Origin: an uncultured Burkholderiales bacterium
GTDB lineage: Bacteria > Pseudomonadota > Gammaproteobacteria > Burkholderiales > Burkholderiaceae_C
Direction: 5' to 3'
Length of the DNA stretch: 64,000 nt
NCBI GenBank assembly: GCA_903896615.1
Contig: CAITYM010000078.1
Span: 62,001-126,000 of the forward strand
Shown here: in pieces, positions 51,241 to 59,963 of the stretch
Position numbering within the stretch: the first letter of the stretch is position 1
Layout: every line of letters begins with the position of its first letter
Position numbers and translations under genes: made by a program
The notes under the pieces: generated by a model
Databases searched by the model: none
What the model was told of the DNA's origin: nothing
The model's input: the letters and a program-made list of their open reading frames with translations, nothing else

Positions 51241-51340
51241 GTGCCTCATAATGTGAGCACACGCATTAACCTAACGGTAAGCGTGGTTTCTGGTGATCGG
51301 TTAGTTTCGCGCTTCGCTTTGTTTTTCTTGTGGTGCATTC

Positions 51341-51380
51341 GGGACTCCATCGCTTTTCTTACTGTGTTTCAAGGAGTCCC
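51341..51380 (+). promoter_or_regulatory. hairpin burying the RRM gene's Shine-Dalgarno
   Basis: GGGACTCC (51341-51348) pairs perfectly with GGAGTCCC (51373-51380) over a 24-base loop. The second arm contains most of the AAGGAG ribosome-binding site (51371-51376), which lies eight bases before the ATG at 51385. The 8-bp GC-rich stem would block initiation when folded, as in RNA thermometers or protein-controlled leaders. Confidence 0.65.
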
Positions 51381-51384
51381 TTTC

Positions 51385-51783
51385 ATGGGCAATAAATTAT
51401 ACGTAGGCAATCTGCCTTATTCTGTGCGCGACAACGATTTGGAGCAAGCATTTGGGCAATATGGTGGCGTTACAAGCGCTAAGGTAATGATGGAGCGCGA
51501 CACTGGCAGATCCAAGGGATTTGGCTTTGTTGAAATGGGTAGCGATGCTGAAGCGCAAGCTGCAATTACTGGCATGAATGGCCAATCCTTGGGTGGCAGA
51601 AGTCTCGTTGTAAACGAAGCACGCCCAATGGAGGCTCGTCCTCCCCGCACTGGTGGCGGTGGTTACGGCGGTGGCGGTGGTGGTTACGGTGGTGGTGGTG
51701 GCGGCGGCGGCGGTCGTCGTGAAGGCGGCGGCGGTTACGGTGGCGGCGGTCGCCGTGACGGCGGCGGTGGCGATTTCCGTTAA
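51385..51783 (+). CDS. glycine-rich RRM RNA-binding protein
   Basis: A 132-residue RNA-binding protein with one RNA-recognition motif. RNP2 is KLYVGNLP (4-11) and RNP1 is KGFGFVEM (44-51). It is followed by a Gly/Arg-rich tail (about 90-132) of GGGGYGGGG-type repeats with RR pairs. The design resembles plant and cyanobacterial cold-inducible glycine-rich proteins. The open frame continues upstream to a GTG-like start, but the ATG at 51385 has AAGGAG and is where the RRM begins. It probably binds mRNA or acts as an RNA chaperone. Confidence 0.95.
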   Translation: MGNKLYVGNLPYSVRDNDLEQAFGQYGGVTSAKVMMERDTGRSKGFGFVEMGSDAEAQAAITGMNGQSLGGRSLVVNEARPMEARPPRTGGGGYGGGGGGYGGGGGGGGGRREGGGGYGGGGRRDGGGGDFR

Positions 51784-51807
51784 TATCAACGGTCGTTAAT
51801 TCCCAAT

Positions 51808-51839
51808 AAAGGATACTGATAACTCAGTATCCTTTTTTT
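51808..51839 (+). terminator. intrinsic terminator after the RRM gene
   Basis: AAAGGATACTGA (51808-51819) pairs perfectly with TCAGTATCCTTT (51824-51835) over a TAAC loop, ending in seven Ts. Very strong. It separates the RRM gene from the convergent lptC. Confidence 0.93.
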
Positions 51840-51845
51840 CACTCT

Positions 51846-52469
51846 TTATTTTTTAGCAAATATAACTCGAACATTACCGCTCATTTTTAAATGACGATCT
51901 ACATTGTCATAGTTCATAGTATTAGCGTACATTTTATTCAATCCCTTTTCAATTTCAACAGGCTGAGAGGACGAGACTTGTTCAGTGTCCGTATTTATCT
52001 TTAAATACTCACCTTTCATTTTGGTTAATACGGGGGGTTCTCCTACGTTGATTAAATCTTGCTTAATCAAAACAACGTTGCCTTTGAGCTCTATCTCAGA
52101 TGCATCAAAATTACTTGAAGCTAAATTTGCCGTCCCTTCCCCCTTTTGATGACGATGAGAGCGTTCTTCCGACTGCGTATATAAACGAGGCGAGTCAATC
52201 TCTATCGTATCAGTATCTGGATAATGCCTTGCATATTCACCCAATACATAAGTTTTAACTTGTCCATTTTTTTCAAATGTTGTAAGTGAAAACTTCTTCA
52301 TAAAATAATCTTCTTCATGAAGCGGCTGTGACTGATTTTCTTTAATACTTGCCTTGGGTGTAATTTGCAACAACCAATAAGTAAGCATAGCAAAAAACAG
52401 CATCAATAGCACGGGTATGTAGCTACTTAGCCCTTCCCAATTTCTCCTAAATACTTCGGTGCTTTTCAT
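51846..52469 (-). CDS. lptC: LPS export protein LptC
   Basis: A bitopic inner-membrane protein of the Lpt bridge that passes LPS from LptBFG to LptA. One membrane helix (about 18-36) is followed by a periplasmic jelly roll with TYVLGEYARHYPDTDTIEIDSPRLY and SSNFDASEIELKGNVVLI. At 207 residues it is normal. It follows kdsC by 13 bases, the usual order; lptA and lptB do not follow, since the terminated RRM gene converges on it. Confidence 0.93.
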   Translation of the reverse strand: MKSTEVFRRNWEGLSSYIPVLLMLFFAMLTYWLLQITPKASIKENQSQPLHEEDYFMKKFSLTTFEKNGQVKTYVLGEYARHYPDTDTIEIDSPRLYTQSEERSHRHQKGEGTANLASSNFDASEIELKGNVVLIKQDLINVGEPPVLTKMKGEYLKINTDTEQVSSSQPVEIEKGLNKMYANTMNYDNVDRHLKMSGNVRVIFAKK

Positions 52470-52482
52470 TTGAAACTATTTT

Positions 52483-53031
52483 TTATTTACCTGTATCACC
52501 AAGCCCCAGCGCATTATCTAGTAAGGATTGATATTTACCTTTTGCTGTCAGTAGTAAATCGCATAACTCCCTAACAGCACCTTCTCCTCCTTTTTGCTTC
52601 GTAACATAGCTTACCCTACTTAGTACTTCAGCATGAGCGTTTGGAGGTGCACAAGAAAACTCAGCTTTCATGATCATTTCTAAATCTGCCCAATCATCTC
52701 CCATAACCGCTGCATATGACCAATCCAGGGTGAGGTCAATTAAGGCTTGGCTTGCTACAGTCAGTTTTTTGTCAACACCTAAATAAATACGGCTGATACC
52801 TAGATCTCTCAGTCGTCTTTCGACGTGTTTACCCGTTCTTCCGGAAATAACCACTGGAATTATTCCGACATGTTCAAGCCATTTAATGCCCTGACCATCT
52901 AGAACATTAAACTGTTTTAATGTCTCCTCTTTTTCTGAATAAATTAAGCGTCCATCCGTCATTACGCCGTCAATATCAAAAAAAACTACTTTGATGGGCT
53001 GCGCCTTGAGAAGAACCTCTGTTTTAAACAT
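52483..53031 (-). CDS. kdsC: KDO-8-phosphate phosphatase KdsC
   Basis: A HAD-superfamily phosphatase that makes free KDO from KDO-8-P for the LPS core. Catalytic D19 and D21 lie in FFDIDGVMTDG; VISGRTGKHVERR holds motif II, and GDDWADLEMI motif IV. At 182 residues it is typical. It sits 5 bases after kdsD, the preceding enzyme supplier in the pathway. Confidence 0.95.
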   Translation of the reverse strand: MFKTEVLLKAQPIKVVFFDIDGVMTDGRLIYSEKEETLKQFNVLDGQGIKWLEHVGIIPVVISGRTGKHVERRLRDLGISRIYLGVDKKLTVASQALIDLTLDWSYAAVMGDDWADLEMIMKAEFSCAPPNAHAEVLSRVSYVTKQKGGEGAVRELCDLLLTAKGKYQSLLDNALGLGDTGK

Positions 53032-53036
53032 GATTT

Positions 53037-54038
53037 TTATATAACTTTCGCTCTCATGAGATCGTTGGTATTTAATGCACCTCTTAATATACCGGAATCA
53101 TCTACAACAAGTAATGTATTGATGCTTCGCTCCTCCATAATGCCAACAACATCAACTGCTAAAGCATTTTGACCGATAGTTTGAGGAGCAGATTTCATTA
53201 CCTCTTTTGCAGATAAGTCTTTTAGCGAAACCCCTTTTTCTATCAGGCGTCTTAAATCGCCGTCTGTAAATATTCCAATGGGGCGCCCCTGATCGTCAAT
53301 AATTGCTGTTGCTCCAAGACCTTTTTTGCTCATCTCTTGCAATAATTCGTTCATATTAACGCTTGGTGCAACCGCAGGAACCTGTGAATCTCTCCTCATA
53401 ATGTCGCTAACATGGGTCAGCAATTTTCTTCCAAGTGCCCCTGCAGGATGTGATGCAGCAAAGTCCTCAGATTTAAATCCTCTTGCATCCAACAAGGCAA
53501 CCGCTATTGCATCCCCAATAGCAAGTTGAGCAGTCGTACTTGCTGTTGGCGCCAAATTTAAGGGGCAAGCTTCTTTTTCTACCCTGCTATCTATAAAAAT
53601 AGTGGCTTCACGTCCTAAAGTAGAAGTTGTACTGCCCGTAATTGCAATTAACGATATACCCAATCTCTTTATCAAAGGCAGCAAGCGTGTAATTTCTTCC
53701 GTTTCACCACTATTCGACAATGCCAAAACCACATCTTGTGCCGTTATCATTCCCAAATCACCATGGCTCGCTTCTGCGGGATGAACAAACATTGCAGGTG
53801 TCCCAGTAGAGGCTAAAGTTGCGGCAATCTTTGTTGCAATATGTCCGCTTTTACCCATGCCCATTACGACTACACGACCTTTGATTTTTAATATGGTCTC
53901 GACTGCATTTACAAATTGTTCATCAAGTCTATCTCTCAAAGCTTGAATAGCATTAGCTTCAACCTCTAGTGTTTGTCGACCTAGATGCAGAATTTGTTCA
54001 TAATTTTTAGATTTTAATTTTTCTTTTATTTTCATCAT
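53037..54038 (-). CDS. kdsD: D-arabinose 5-phosphate isomerase KdsD
   Basis: Isomerises ribulose-5-P to arabinose-5-P, the precursor of KDO. The SIS domain (about 40-180) carries VVMGMGKSGHIATKIAATLASTGTPAMFVHPAEASHGDLGM. Two CBS domains follow (about 210-330), ending in NTLLVVDDSGILRGALNTNDL. At 333 residues it is full length. Two successive Met codons start the frame, so the start may be three bases later. Confidence 0.96.
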   Translation of the reverse strand: MMKIKEKLKSKNYEQILHLGRQTLEVEANAIQALRDRLDEQFVNAVETILKIKGRVVVMGMGKSGHIATKIAATLASTGTPAMFVHPAEASHGDLGMITAQDVVLALSNSGETEEITRLLPLIKRLGISLIAITGSTTSTLGREATIFIDSRVEKEACPLNLAPTASTTAQLAIGDAIAVALLDARGFKSEDFAASHPAGALGRKLLTHVSDIMRRDSQVPAVAPSVNMNELLQEMSKKGLGATAIIDDQGRPIGIFTDGDLRRLIEKGVSLKDLSAKEVMKSAPQTIGQNALAVDVVGIMEERSINTLLVVDDSGILRGALNTNDLMRAKVI

Positions 54039-54093
54039 AATTGATGTTTATTAATTTTTACCCGACTCTTAGAACGGAGCATTATTTGCGTGC

Positions 54094-55527
54094 TTATTTA
54101 CCAATACAAAAGCCGGCGAAAATCTCACCCAATAAATCGTCGCTTGAGAATTCACCTGTTATTTCGTTCAAATTATTTTGCGCTAATCTCAACTCCTCGG
54201 CAATAAATTCTAAAGCAGGTGCATCTTGATTGATCAATTCCGTGGCATTCAACACATTCATCTGGACCCGTCTTAATGCGTCTAAATGTCTTTGCCTTGC
54301 CACATATTGACCTTCATCGTTATTCAACTGCCACCCGGCCATATTCAACAACTTTTTCTTCAATTCCTCTATTCCCAGTCCTTGCTTAGCAGAGACTGAG
54401 ACGAAGTTTTCATCTTTAAATTCGTAAGATTCGTTGTCGTTTACTACATCTACTTTATTATAAACATCAAGTATTTGTAGCCCCTCTTTTTGTTTTTCTT
54501 GTACTACTGTCTTAATCCACCGTTCTTGATCTATATATTCAGTATCTTTTATACGCGAGAGGTCGTGCAAATAAATCAAAATATCTGCATCATTTATTCG
54601 ATCCCAAGCCCGTTGTATTCCGATTTTTTCAACCTCATCTAGTTGCTCCTTTTGCGCTCGCAATCCAGCTGTATCAGAGACATGAAAAGGAACACCGTTT
54701 ATCGATATAGTTTCTCTCAAAACATCCCTCGTTGTACCCGCGATATCTGTAACAATTGCGATTTCTTCTCCAGACAATACATTCATTAAGGAGCTTTTAC
54801 CCGCGTTGGGCTGGCCCGCAATGACTACATTAATGCCTTGCGTCAACACACGACCCTGTTCAGCGCGCAATGTGACTAAAGATATTTTTAATTGAATTTG
54901 ATCAACTTGTTTTGCAACTTGTTGAGATTTGATAAAGTCAATTTCCTCTTCTGGAAAATCAATGCTCGCCTCAACCATCATTCTTAGGCTTACAAGCATT
55001 GCTTTCAATTCATTAATCTCTTTAGAGAATTCACCCTTAAGAGATCGCACCGCCCCTTTAACGGCTAGTTTTGTACTTGCATTTATCAAGTCCATTACTG
55101 CTTCTGCTTGGGCCAAATCTAATTTCGAGTTCAAAAATGCACGTTCGCTAAATTCTCCGGGATACGCCATGCGAAGTCCGGGCAGATAAGTCTCTTGCGC
55201 TTGATTTTTTTGCTTTGCGAAATCTATACATCGCTCCACCACCATATTTAAAAGCACTGGGCCGCCGTGTCCCTGTAGCTCTAAAACATCCTCGCCGGTA
55301 TAACTATGTGGTGCAGGAAAATAAATTGCTATTAGCTGGTCGATTGCACTTCCGTCTTGATCTGATAAGGAACATAAACTAGCAACCCTTGGCGATAATT
55401 CCCGCCCAAATAAGCCAAGAATAAAATTGCCTAGATTTGATCCACTTAAGCGAATAACTCCTACTGCACCCACCCCTTGTGCAGTAGAAATTGCAATTAT
55501 TGGCTGGGATTTTTCATTTAACAACAT
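54094..55527 (-). CDS. mnmE: tRNA modification GTPase MnmE
   Basis: Works with MnmG to put (carboxy)methylaminomethyl groups on wobble uridine of several tRNAs. The N-terminal formyl-THF-binding domain comes first (ISTAQGVGAVGVIRLSG). A G domain sits in a helical domain, with P-loop AGQPNAGKSSLMN, DIAGTTRD, DTAGLR and NKVD. The tail ends FAGFCIGK, which holds the essential cysteine. At 477 residues it is slightly longer than E. coli MnmE. It lies between yidC and kdsD. Confidence 0.96.
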   Translation of the reverse strand: MLLNEKSQPIIAISTAQGVGAVGVIRLSGSNLGNFILGLFGRELSPRVASLCSLSDQDGSAIDQLIAIYFPAPHSYTGEDVLELQGHGGPVLLNMVVERCIDFAKQKNQAQETYLPGLRMAYPGEFSERAFLNSKLDLAQAEAVMDLINASTKLAVKGAVRSLKGEFSKEINELKAMLVSLRMMVEASIDFPEEEIDFIKSQQVAKQVDQIQLKISLVTLRAEQGRVLTQGINVVIAGQPNAGKSSLMNVLSGEEIAIVTDIAGTTRDVLRETISINGVPFHVSDTAGLRAQKEQLDEVEKIGIQRAWDRINDADILIYLHDLSRIKDTEYIDQERWIKTVVQEKQKEGLQILDVYNKVDVVNDNESYEFKDENFVSVSAKQGLGIEELKKKLLNMAGWQLNNDEGQYVARQRHLDALRRVQMNVLNATELINQDAPALEFIAEELRLAQNNLNEITGEFSSDDLLGEIFAGFCIGK

Positions 55528-55556
55528 GGGCTTATTTATCTCCCAGCCTATTTAAC

Positions 55557-57221
55557 TTACTTATTCAACACACCGAGTCTTTTGTTTATGAGCCACTGTT
55601 GTGAGATAGACAAAATGTTGTTGGTTAACCAATACAAAACCAATCCTGCCGGGAAGAAAAAGAACATAACACTAAAAGCCAGTGGCATGATCCACATCAT
55701 CTTCGCTTGAATTGGATCTGGAGGAGTGGGGTTTAACCAAGTCTGTAATAACGATGTTCCGGTCATAATAAAGGGCAAAATGAAATACGGATCTGGAGCG
55801 GCCAAGTCATGAATCCAGCCAAGCCATGGTGCATTTCTCATCTCCACCGTAGACAATAATACCCAATACAAAGCAATAAATACGGGTATCTGAATAACAA
55901 TCGGTAAACAACCTCCCATAGGATTTACTTTTTCTTCACGGTAAATCCGCATCATCTCTGTTTGAATTTGTTGTGGATTGTCTTTAAGGCGCTCTCTCAT
56001 TTCCATGATTTTGGGGTTGATTGCCTTCATTTTTGCCATACTTTTGTAAGCTTGGGCGTTTAACCAAAAAAATGCAATCTTAAGCAACACCACCAACGCA
56101 ACAATCGACCACCCCCAATTTCCGATAAAGCTATGAAGCTTGTCTACAAGCCAATATAGGGGCTTTGCCAATATCGTTAGCCAGCCATAATCTTTCACCA
56201 ACTCAAGACCTGGATAAATAGCCTCAAGCGTTTTTTCTTCCTGAGGCCCAATATATAGATGTGCTGTCAAGGATCCACTTGACTTTGCTGAGATCTTTCC
56301 TAATTGCCCAATCATGCCGGCAGAATAAAGATTGTTATCCACCTTTCTCGCAAAGTTTTCTCTAGATAAATTGTTTGGAAACACCCACGCACTCACAAAA
56401 TAATGCTGAACCATTGCAACATAACCTTCGTTAGATTGCTTTTCAAAGCTCAATTTATCTTTTTCAATATCCTTAAAATCTATCTTTTGGTATTTCTTTG
56501 CCTCCGTAAAGACTGCTGGTCCTGTAAAAGTAGAGTAAAAAGAAGATTCTCCTTCTGGCTTATTTCCATCCCTCAACAACTGAACATACAACAAAGGAGA
56601 GATGTCTTTGTCTCCTTTATTTAGAATGTCTTGTTTTACAGTAATGTCGTAACTGTTTTTATCAATTTCATAGCTTTTTATTAATTGCACTCCATTGATC
56701 TCTGGCGATTCAAAGCGCAGCGTAATCTTATTTTCACCTTCCTTGAAGCTTGTTACTCCATTGGACTTCATCAAGGTTTTGTGTGTCGGATATTCAATAC
56801 CAACTTCTTTAGAAATTAATCCTGACTGTGCTTCATATATTCTTGTAGGTGAGTCATCTAATAAAACGACGTTACTGCCAGGATGATTGATGTCTTTATG
56901 AGCTAATAGTTCTGCTTTAACTAAACTACCGCCAATTGAGTCAAAGCTTAGTTTTAAAACATTGGTCGTTATTTCTAATTTCTCTCTTGAGATGACCTTG
57001 GGCACATTATTTTCGACATTCGAAAGCGCCTGCTCACCAGTTGCCAGAGTAGCTACTTGAGGTACTGTTGAATCGACAACAGTGCCAGTTTGAATCTCAA
57101 CTTTATCTGTTGACGGAAAAAATAATGCCTTATGTCCGTTATAGACCTGCCATTTATCCCATAGCATGACCATGCAAAATCCAAAAATTACCCACAATAT
57201 TGATCGGCGAATTTCGTTCAT
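55557..57221 (-). CDS. yidC: membrane protein insertase YidC
   Basis: Inserts and folds inner-membrane proteins alone or with Sec. It has an N-terminal anchor (about 5-22), a large periplasmic domain (to about 340) and five core helices with the typical IMEMRERLKDNPQQIQTEMMRIYREEKVNPMGGCLPIVIQIP segment. At 554 residues it is normal for Gram-negative bacteria. It starts seven bases after yidD in the conserved rpmH-rnpA-yidD-yidC-mnmE cluster. Confidence 0.96.
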   Translation of the reverse strand: MNEIRRSILWVIFGFCMVMLWDKWQVYNGHKALFFPSTDKVEIQTGTVVDSTVPQVATLATGEQALSNVENNVPKVISREKLEITTNVLKLSFDSIGGSLVKAELLAHKDINHPGSNVVLLDDSPTRIYEAQSGLISKEVGIEYPTHKTLMKSNGVTSFKEGENKITLRFESPEINGVQLIKSYEIDKNSYDITVKQDILNKGDKDISPLLYVQLLRDGNKPEGESSFYSTFTGPAVFTEAKKYQKIDFKDIEKDKLSFEKQSNEGYVAMVQHYFVSAWVFPNNLSRENFARKVDNNLYSAGMIGQLGKISAKSSGSLTAHLYIGPQEEKTLEAIYPGLELVKDYGWLTILAKPLYWLVDKLHSFIGNWGWSIVALVVLLKIAFFWLNAQAYKSMAKMKAINPKIMEMRERLKDNPQQIQTEMMRIYREEKVNPMGGCLPIVIQIPVFIALYWVLLSTVEMRNAPWLGWIHDLAAPDPYFILPFIMTGTSLLQTWLNPTPPDPIQAKMMWIMPLAFSVMFFFFPAGLVLYWLTNNILSISQQWLINKRLGVLNK

Positions 57222-57228
57222 AAAAATT

Positions 57229-57480
57229 TTAGTTAATTGGTTTTTTTCGAAACTGAAAAAGTTCTGAGGAAGGTACTGGATCGTGCCCCCCTGCGCAAAG
57301 GGGTTGACATTTACCTATTCTTTTCAACATTAAATAGGACCCCACACACGATCCGTGTGTTTGAATAGCTTGTATCGCATATGTTGAACATGTTGGGGTA
57401 AATCGGCACTGCAATCCTATCATGGGACTTAGCAATAATTTATATCCGCGTATAAGTAGGATAAGTATTTTTGAGAGCAT
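57229..57480 (-). CDS. yidD: membrane protein insertion efficiency factor YidD
   Basis: A small (83-residue) amphipathic, inner-membrane-associated protein helping YidC. LIRGYKLLLSPMIGLQCRFTPTCSTYAIQAIQTHG is diagnostic, and the Cys-rich middle continues with RIGKCQPLCAGGHDPVP. It starts two bases after the rnpA stop and ends seven bases before yidC, so all three are co-translated. Confidence 0.95.
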   Translation of the reverse strand: MLSKILILLIRGYKLLLSPMIGLQCRFTPTCSTYAIQAIQTHGSCVGSYLMLKRIGKCQPLCAGGHDPVPSSELFQFRKKPIN

Positions 57481-57482
57481 TC

Positions 57483-57854
57483 TTAACCCTCAATTTTGTA
57501 AAGTACTTTTAATTCGTTGCAAACGTCTAACTTAAAATCTATAGACGAAGGACTTAAATACTTTTTTCTATCAAACTCTCTATTAAGACGAATGACGTGA
57601 AACTCCTCGGGAAATAGTGCTGCAAATTTATTTGCAACACTATACGCCTGTCTTTTAATTGCATTTCTTGTCACTGCTTTTTTTGCTAATCTTTTAGGAA
57701 CAACAATACCAACCTTTAAGCAATTAGGCAACTTGAGACAATTTGTATCTTTCGACACATTCATCCTATAAAGGGTAAAGTGCTCTGATCGTGATGTCAC
57801 GCCTGTGCGTAAAACTTCCAGAAAAATTTCTTTATCAACAATATGATCAATCAT
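57483..57854 (-). CDS. rnpA: ribonuclease P protein component
   Basis: The protein cofactor of RNase P, which trims the 5' end of tRNA precursors. KVGIVVPKRLAKKAVTRNAIKRQ contains the RNR-type RNA-binding motif. At 123 residues it is normal length. It follows rpmH by 72 bases in the classic origin-proximal order. Confidence 0.94.
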   Translation of the reverse strand: MIDHIVDKEIFLEVLRTGVTSRSEHFTLYRMNVSKDTNCLKLPNCLKVGIVVPKRLAKKAVTRNAIKRQAYSVANKFAALFPEEFHVIRLNREFDRKKYLSPSSIDFKLDVCNELKVLYKIEG

Positions 57855-57926
57855 TGATCAACTTTGGAAGTCGAAGAGATCCTCTCTATTTATAAGAGGA
57901 AACTCTTTTGTATTTTTAGTTTTGGT

Positions 57927-58061
57927 TTAAACAGCTAAGCGTTTACGGCCTTTAGCACGTCGCGCATTAATTACTGCACGTCCACCGCGCGTTTTCATAC
58001 GAACTAAAAAACCGTGAGTTCTTGCTCTTTTCGTTTTGGATGGTTGGTAAGTACGTTTCAT
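57927..58061 (-). CDS. rpmH: 50S ribosomal protein L34
   Basis: A 44-residue, highly basic ribosomal protein, too short for many ORF callers. It reads [19 protein letters not shown] at the start and ends [10 protein letters not shown], the universal L34 pattern. It is the first gene of the minus-strand rpmH-rnpA-yidD-yidC-mnmE cluster and divergent from dnaA. Confidence 0.98.
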   Translation of the reverse strand: MKRTYQPSKTKRARTHGFLVRMKTRGGRAVINARRAKGRKRLAV

Positions 58062-58357
58062 ATTCTTTTATACATTTTTTCAGCTGAGCCTGCTATTATC
58101 GCAAATTTCCGGTCAAGTTGGTAGTGGCTTATCGTAATTTGCCCTAGGCGTATTCATTTTTATTGTTTTTTTGTGACTTTTGCCAAGCACTGTTACAATT
58201 TACAGCCGAGTGTTTTTTTGTTAAATACCTCCCAAATCATTAATCTTGTCTTTTCTGTGGATAATTTTTTGATAAGCCCATCTTTGGGCATATAAAACTG
58301 CCATACTATCCACAATATTTATTGGCCACCATTTTTTTGAAATTAAACAGCTTACAA
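58062..58357. other. rpmH-dnaA intergenic region with DnaA boxes
   Basis: This 296-base AT-rich gap should hold the rpmH and dnaA promoters. I see a perfect consensus DnaA box in reverse orientation (TGTGGATAA, 58256-58264) and a one-mismatch box (CTATCCACA, 58306-58314), 44 bases before the dnaA start. These probably autoregulate dnaA and may contribute to the origin. Confidence 0.7.
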
Positions 58358-59719
58358 ATGCAAGATCTTTGGCAAAACTGCGTTGAACAACTTGCACAAG
58401 AATTGCCAGAGCAGCAATTTAATACATGGATTAAACCATTACAAGCAAGCTTTTCTAGTGATTTCTCAAAGGTAACGGTACTTGTAGGTAACCGCTTTAA
58501 GTTAGATTGGATAAGAACTCAATATTCGAAAAAATTAACAAATATCCTCTCTACACTGTATGGGCAAAGCATCACTGTTGAGTTGGCACTTTCCCCTAAA
58601 GAGGCTATATCTAAAACTCTTCCTCATAGTTTATCCACAGAAAATGAGTTTACTTATACGACCCCTAGTTTAGTTGAAGAACCAACTGAGGAACCATTTC
58701 GTAATCGTCTAAACCCCTCCCTAACCTTTGAAACCTTTGTGGAAGGTTCTGCTAACAGGATGGCGCGTGCTGCTGCAATGCACGTTGCTTCTATTCCTGG
58801 ACATTTATATAACCCTTTATTTATCTACGGTGGGGTAGGACTTGGTAAGACTCACCTTGTCCATGCAGTTGGGAATCAGCTGCTAAAAGATAAGCCTGAT
58901 TCTAAAATTTTATACATCCATGCAGAACAATTTGTGTCTGATGTGGTGAAGGCCTATCAACGGAAAACTTTTGATGAATTTAAACTTAGATATCACTCCT
59001 TAGATCTTCTTTTAATAGATGATGTTCAGTTTTTTGCCAATAAAGACCGGACTCAAGAGGAGTTCTTCAATGCCTTTGAAGCACTTTTAGCTAAAAAGTC
59101 TCATATTGTGATGACCAGCGACACCTATCCCAAAGGTCTGGCAGATATTCATGAAAGACTGGTATCTAGGTTCGATTCCGGATTAACAGTTGCAATTGAA
59201 CCTCCAGAGTTGGAGATGCGGGTTGCAATTTTGATGACTAAATCTCGGCTAGAAGGTTCAGAAATGCCAGAAGAAGTTGCTTTTTTTGTTGCTAAGAACG
59301 TTCGTTCGAATGTAAGGGAATTAGAAGGCGCTTTAAGAAAAATACTCGCTTATTCTAGATTTAATCAAAAAGAAATTTCTATACAGCTTGCTAGAGATGC
59401 TCTAAGAGACCTCTTATCTATTCAAAATAGGCAAATTTCTGTTGAAAATATTCAAAAAACAGTCGCTGATTTTTATAAAATCAAAGTTGCAGACATGTAT
59501 TCAAAAAAACGGCCTGTCTCAATTGCTCGACCCAGACAAATTGCAATGTATTTAGCAAAAGAGTTGACGCAAAAGAGCTTGCCAGAAATTGGTGAACTAT
59601 TTGGTGGAAGAGATCATACGACCGTGCTACATGCTGTTAGGAAAATTTCAGCAGAACGGTTGCAACTTAATGAACTCAACCAACAACTTCATGTTCTAGA
59701 ACAAACTTTAAAAGGATAA
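58358..59719 (+). CDS. dnaA: chromosomal replication initiator DnaA
   Basis: The AAA+ initiator that melts the origin. Domain I begins [19 protein letters not shown]; a short linker follows. The AAA+ domain has Walker [15 protein letters not shown], Walker [11 protein letters not shown] and the Arg finger region. Domain IV ends with the DnaA signature [15 protein letters not shown] choose the ATG at 58358 (453 residues) because DnaA homologues start there; a TTG 12 codons earlier is less likely. A perfect DnaA box lies inside the gene at 58631-58639. Confidence 0.97.
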   Translation: MQDLWQNCVEQLAQELPEQQFNTWIKPLQASFSSDFSKVTVLVGNRFKLDWIRTQYSKKLTNILSTLYGQSITVELALSPKEAISKTLPHSLSTENEFTYTTPSLVEEPTEEPFRNRLNPSLTFETFVEGSANRMARAAAMHVASIPGHLYNPLFIYGGVGLGKTHLVHAVGNQLLKDKPDSKILYIHAEQFVSDVVKAYQRKTFDEFKLRYHSLDLLLIDDVQFFANKDRTQEEFFNAFEALLAKKSHIVMTSDTYPKGLADIHERLVSRFDSGLTVAIEPPELEMRVAILMTKSRLEGSEMPEEVAFFVAKNVRSNVRELEGALRKILAYSRFNQKEISIQLARDALRDLLSIQNRQISVENIQKTVADFYKIKVADMYSKKRPVSIARPRQIAMYLAKELTQKSLPEIGELFGGRDHTTVLHAVRKISAERLQLNELNQQLHVLEQTLKG

Positions 59720-59963
59720 ACTTTGTTTTTTTTATCTCTTCTAAAACCCTGTGGATTAAACTTTAATAACTCTATAGTTATCCACAGAATTGTAAAATCT
59801 AGATTACTTGTTCATTATTTCAACACATTGCAAACAGTATTTACAAACATAGTTTTAAAGTTCGTAACTTATTGAAAACACTAAGAAAAACTAACTTTTC
59901 AACAAAAAACCGTGTACTCTATCTACTACTACTAATTTAATATATATAAATAAAGAGGTTTTA
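59720..59963. other. dnaA-dnaN gap with origin-like elements (probable oriC part)
   Basis: This AT-rich gap holds a one-mismatch reverse box TGTGGATTA (59750-59758), a perfect box TTATCCACA (59778-59786) and a degenerate box TTTTCAACA (59896-59904). Then comes a CTACTACTACTA run (59923-59934) and an A/T-only stretch to 59953. CTA repeats read as TAG repeats on the other strand, matching the DnaA-trio pattern next to an unwinding region, in the right orientation. The dnaN promoter must also be here. Confidence 0.65.

Noticed and set aside
51650-51780. GGTGGCGG-type DNA repeats considered as a tandem repeat locus
   Set aside because: They are explained by codons for the glycine-rich tail of the RRM protein.
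51397-51789. Long minus-strand frame antisense to the RRM gene
   Set aside because: It is Ala/Thr-rich only because it mirrors the GGY-repeat tail of the real gene.
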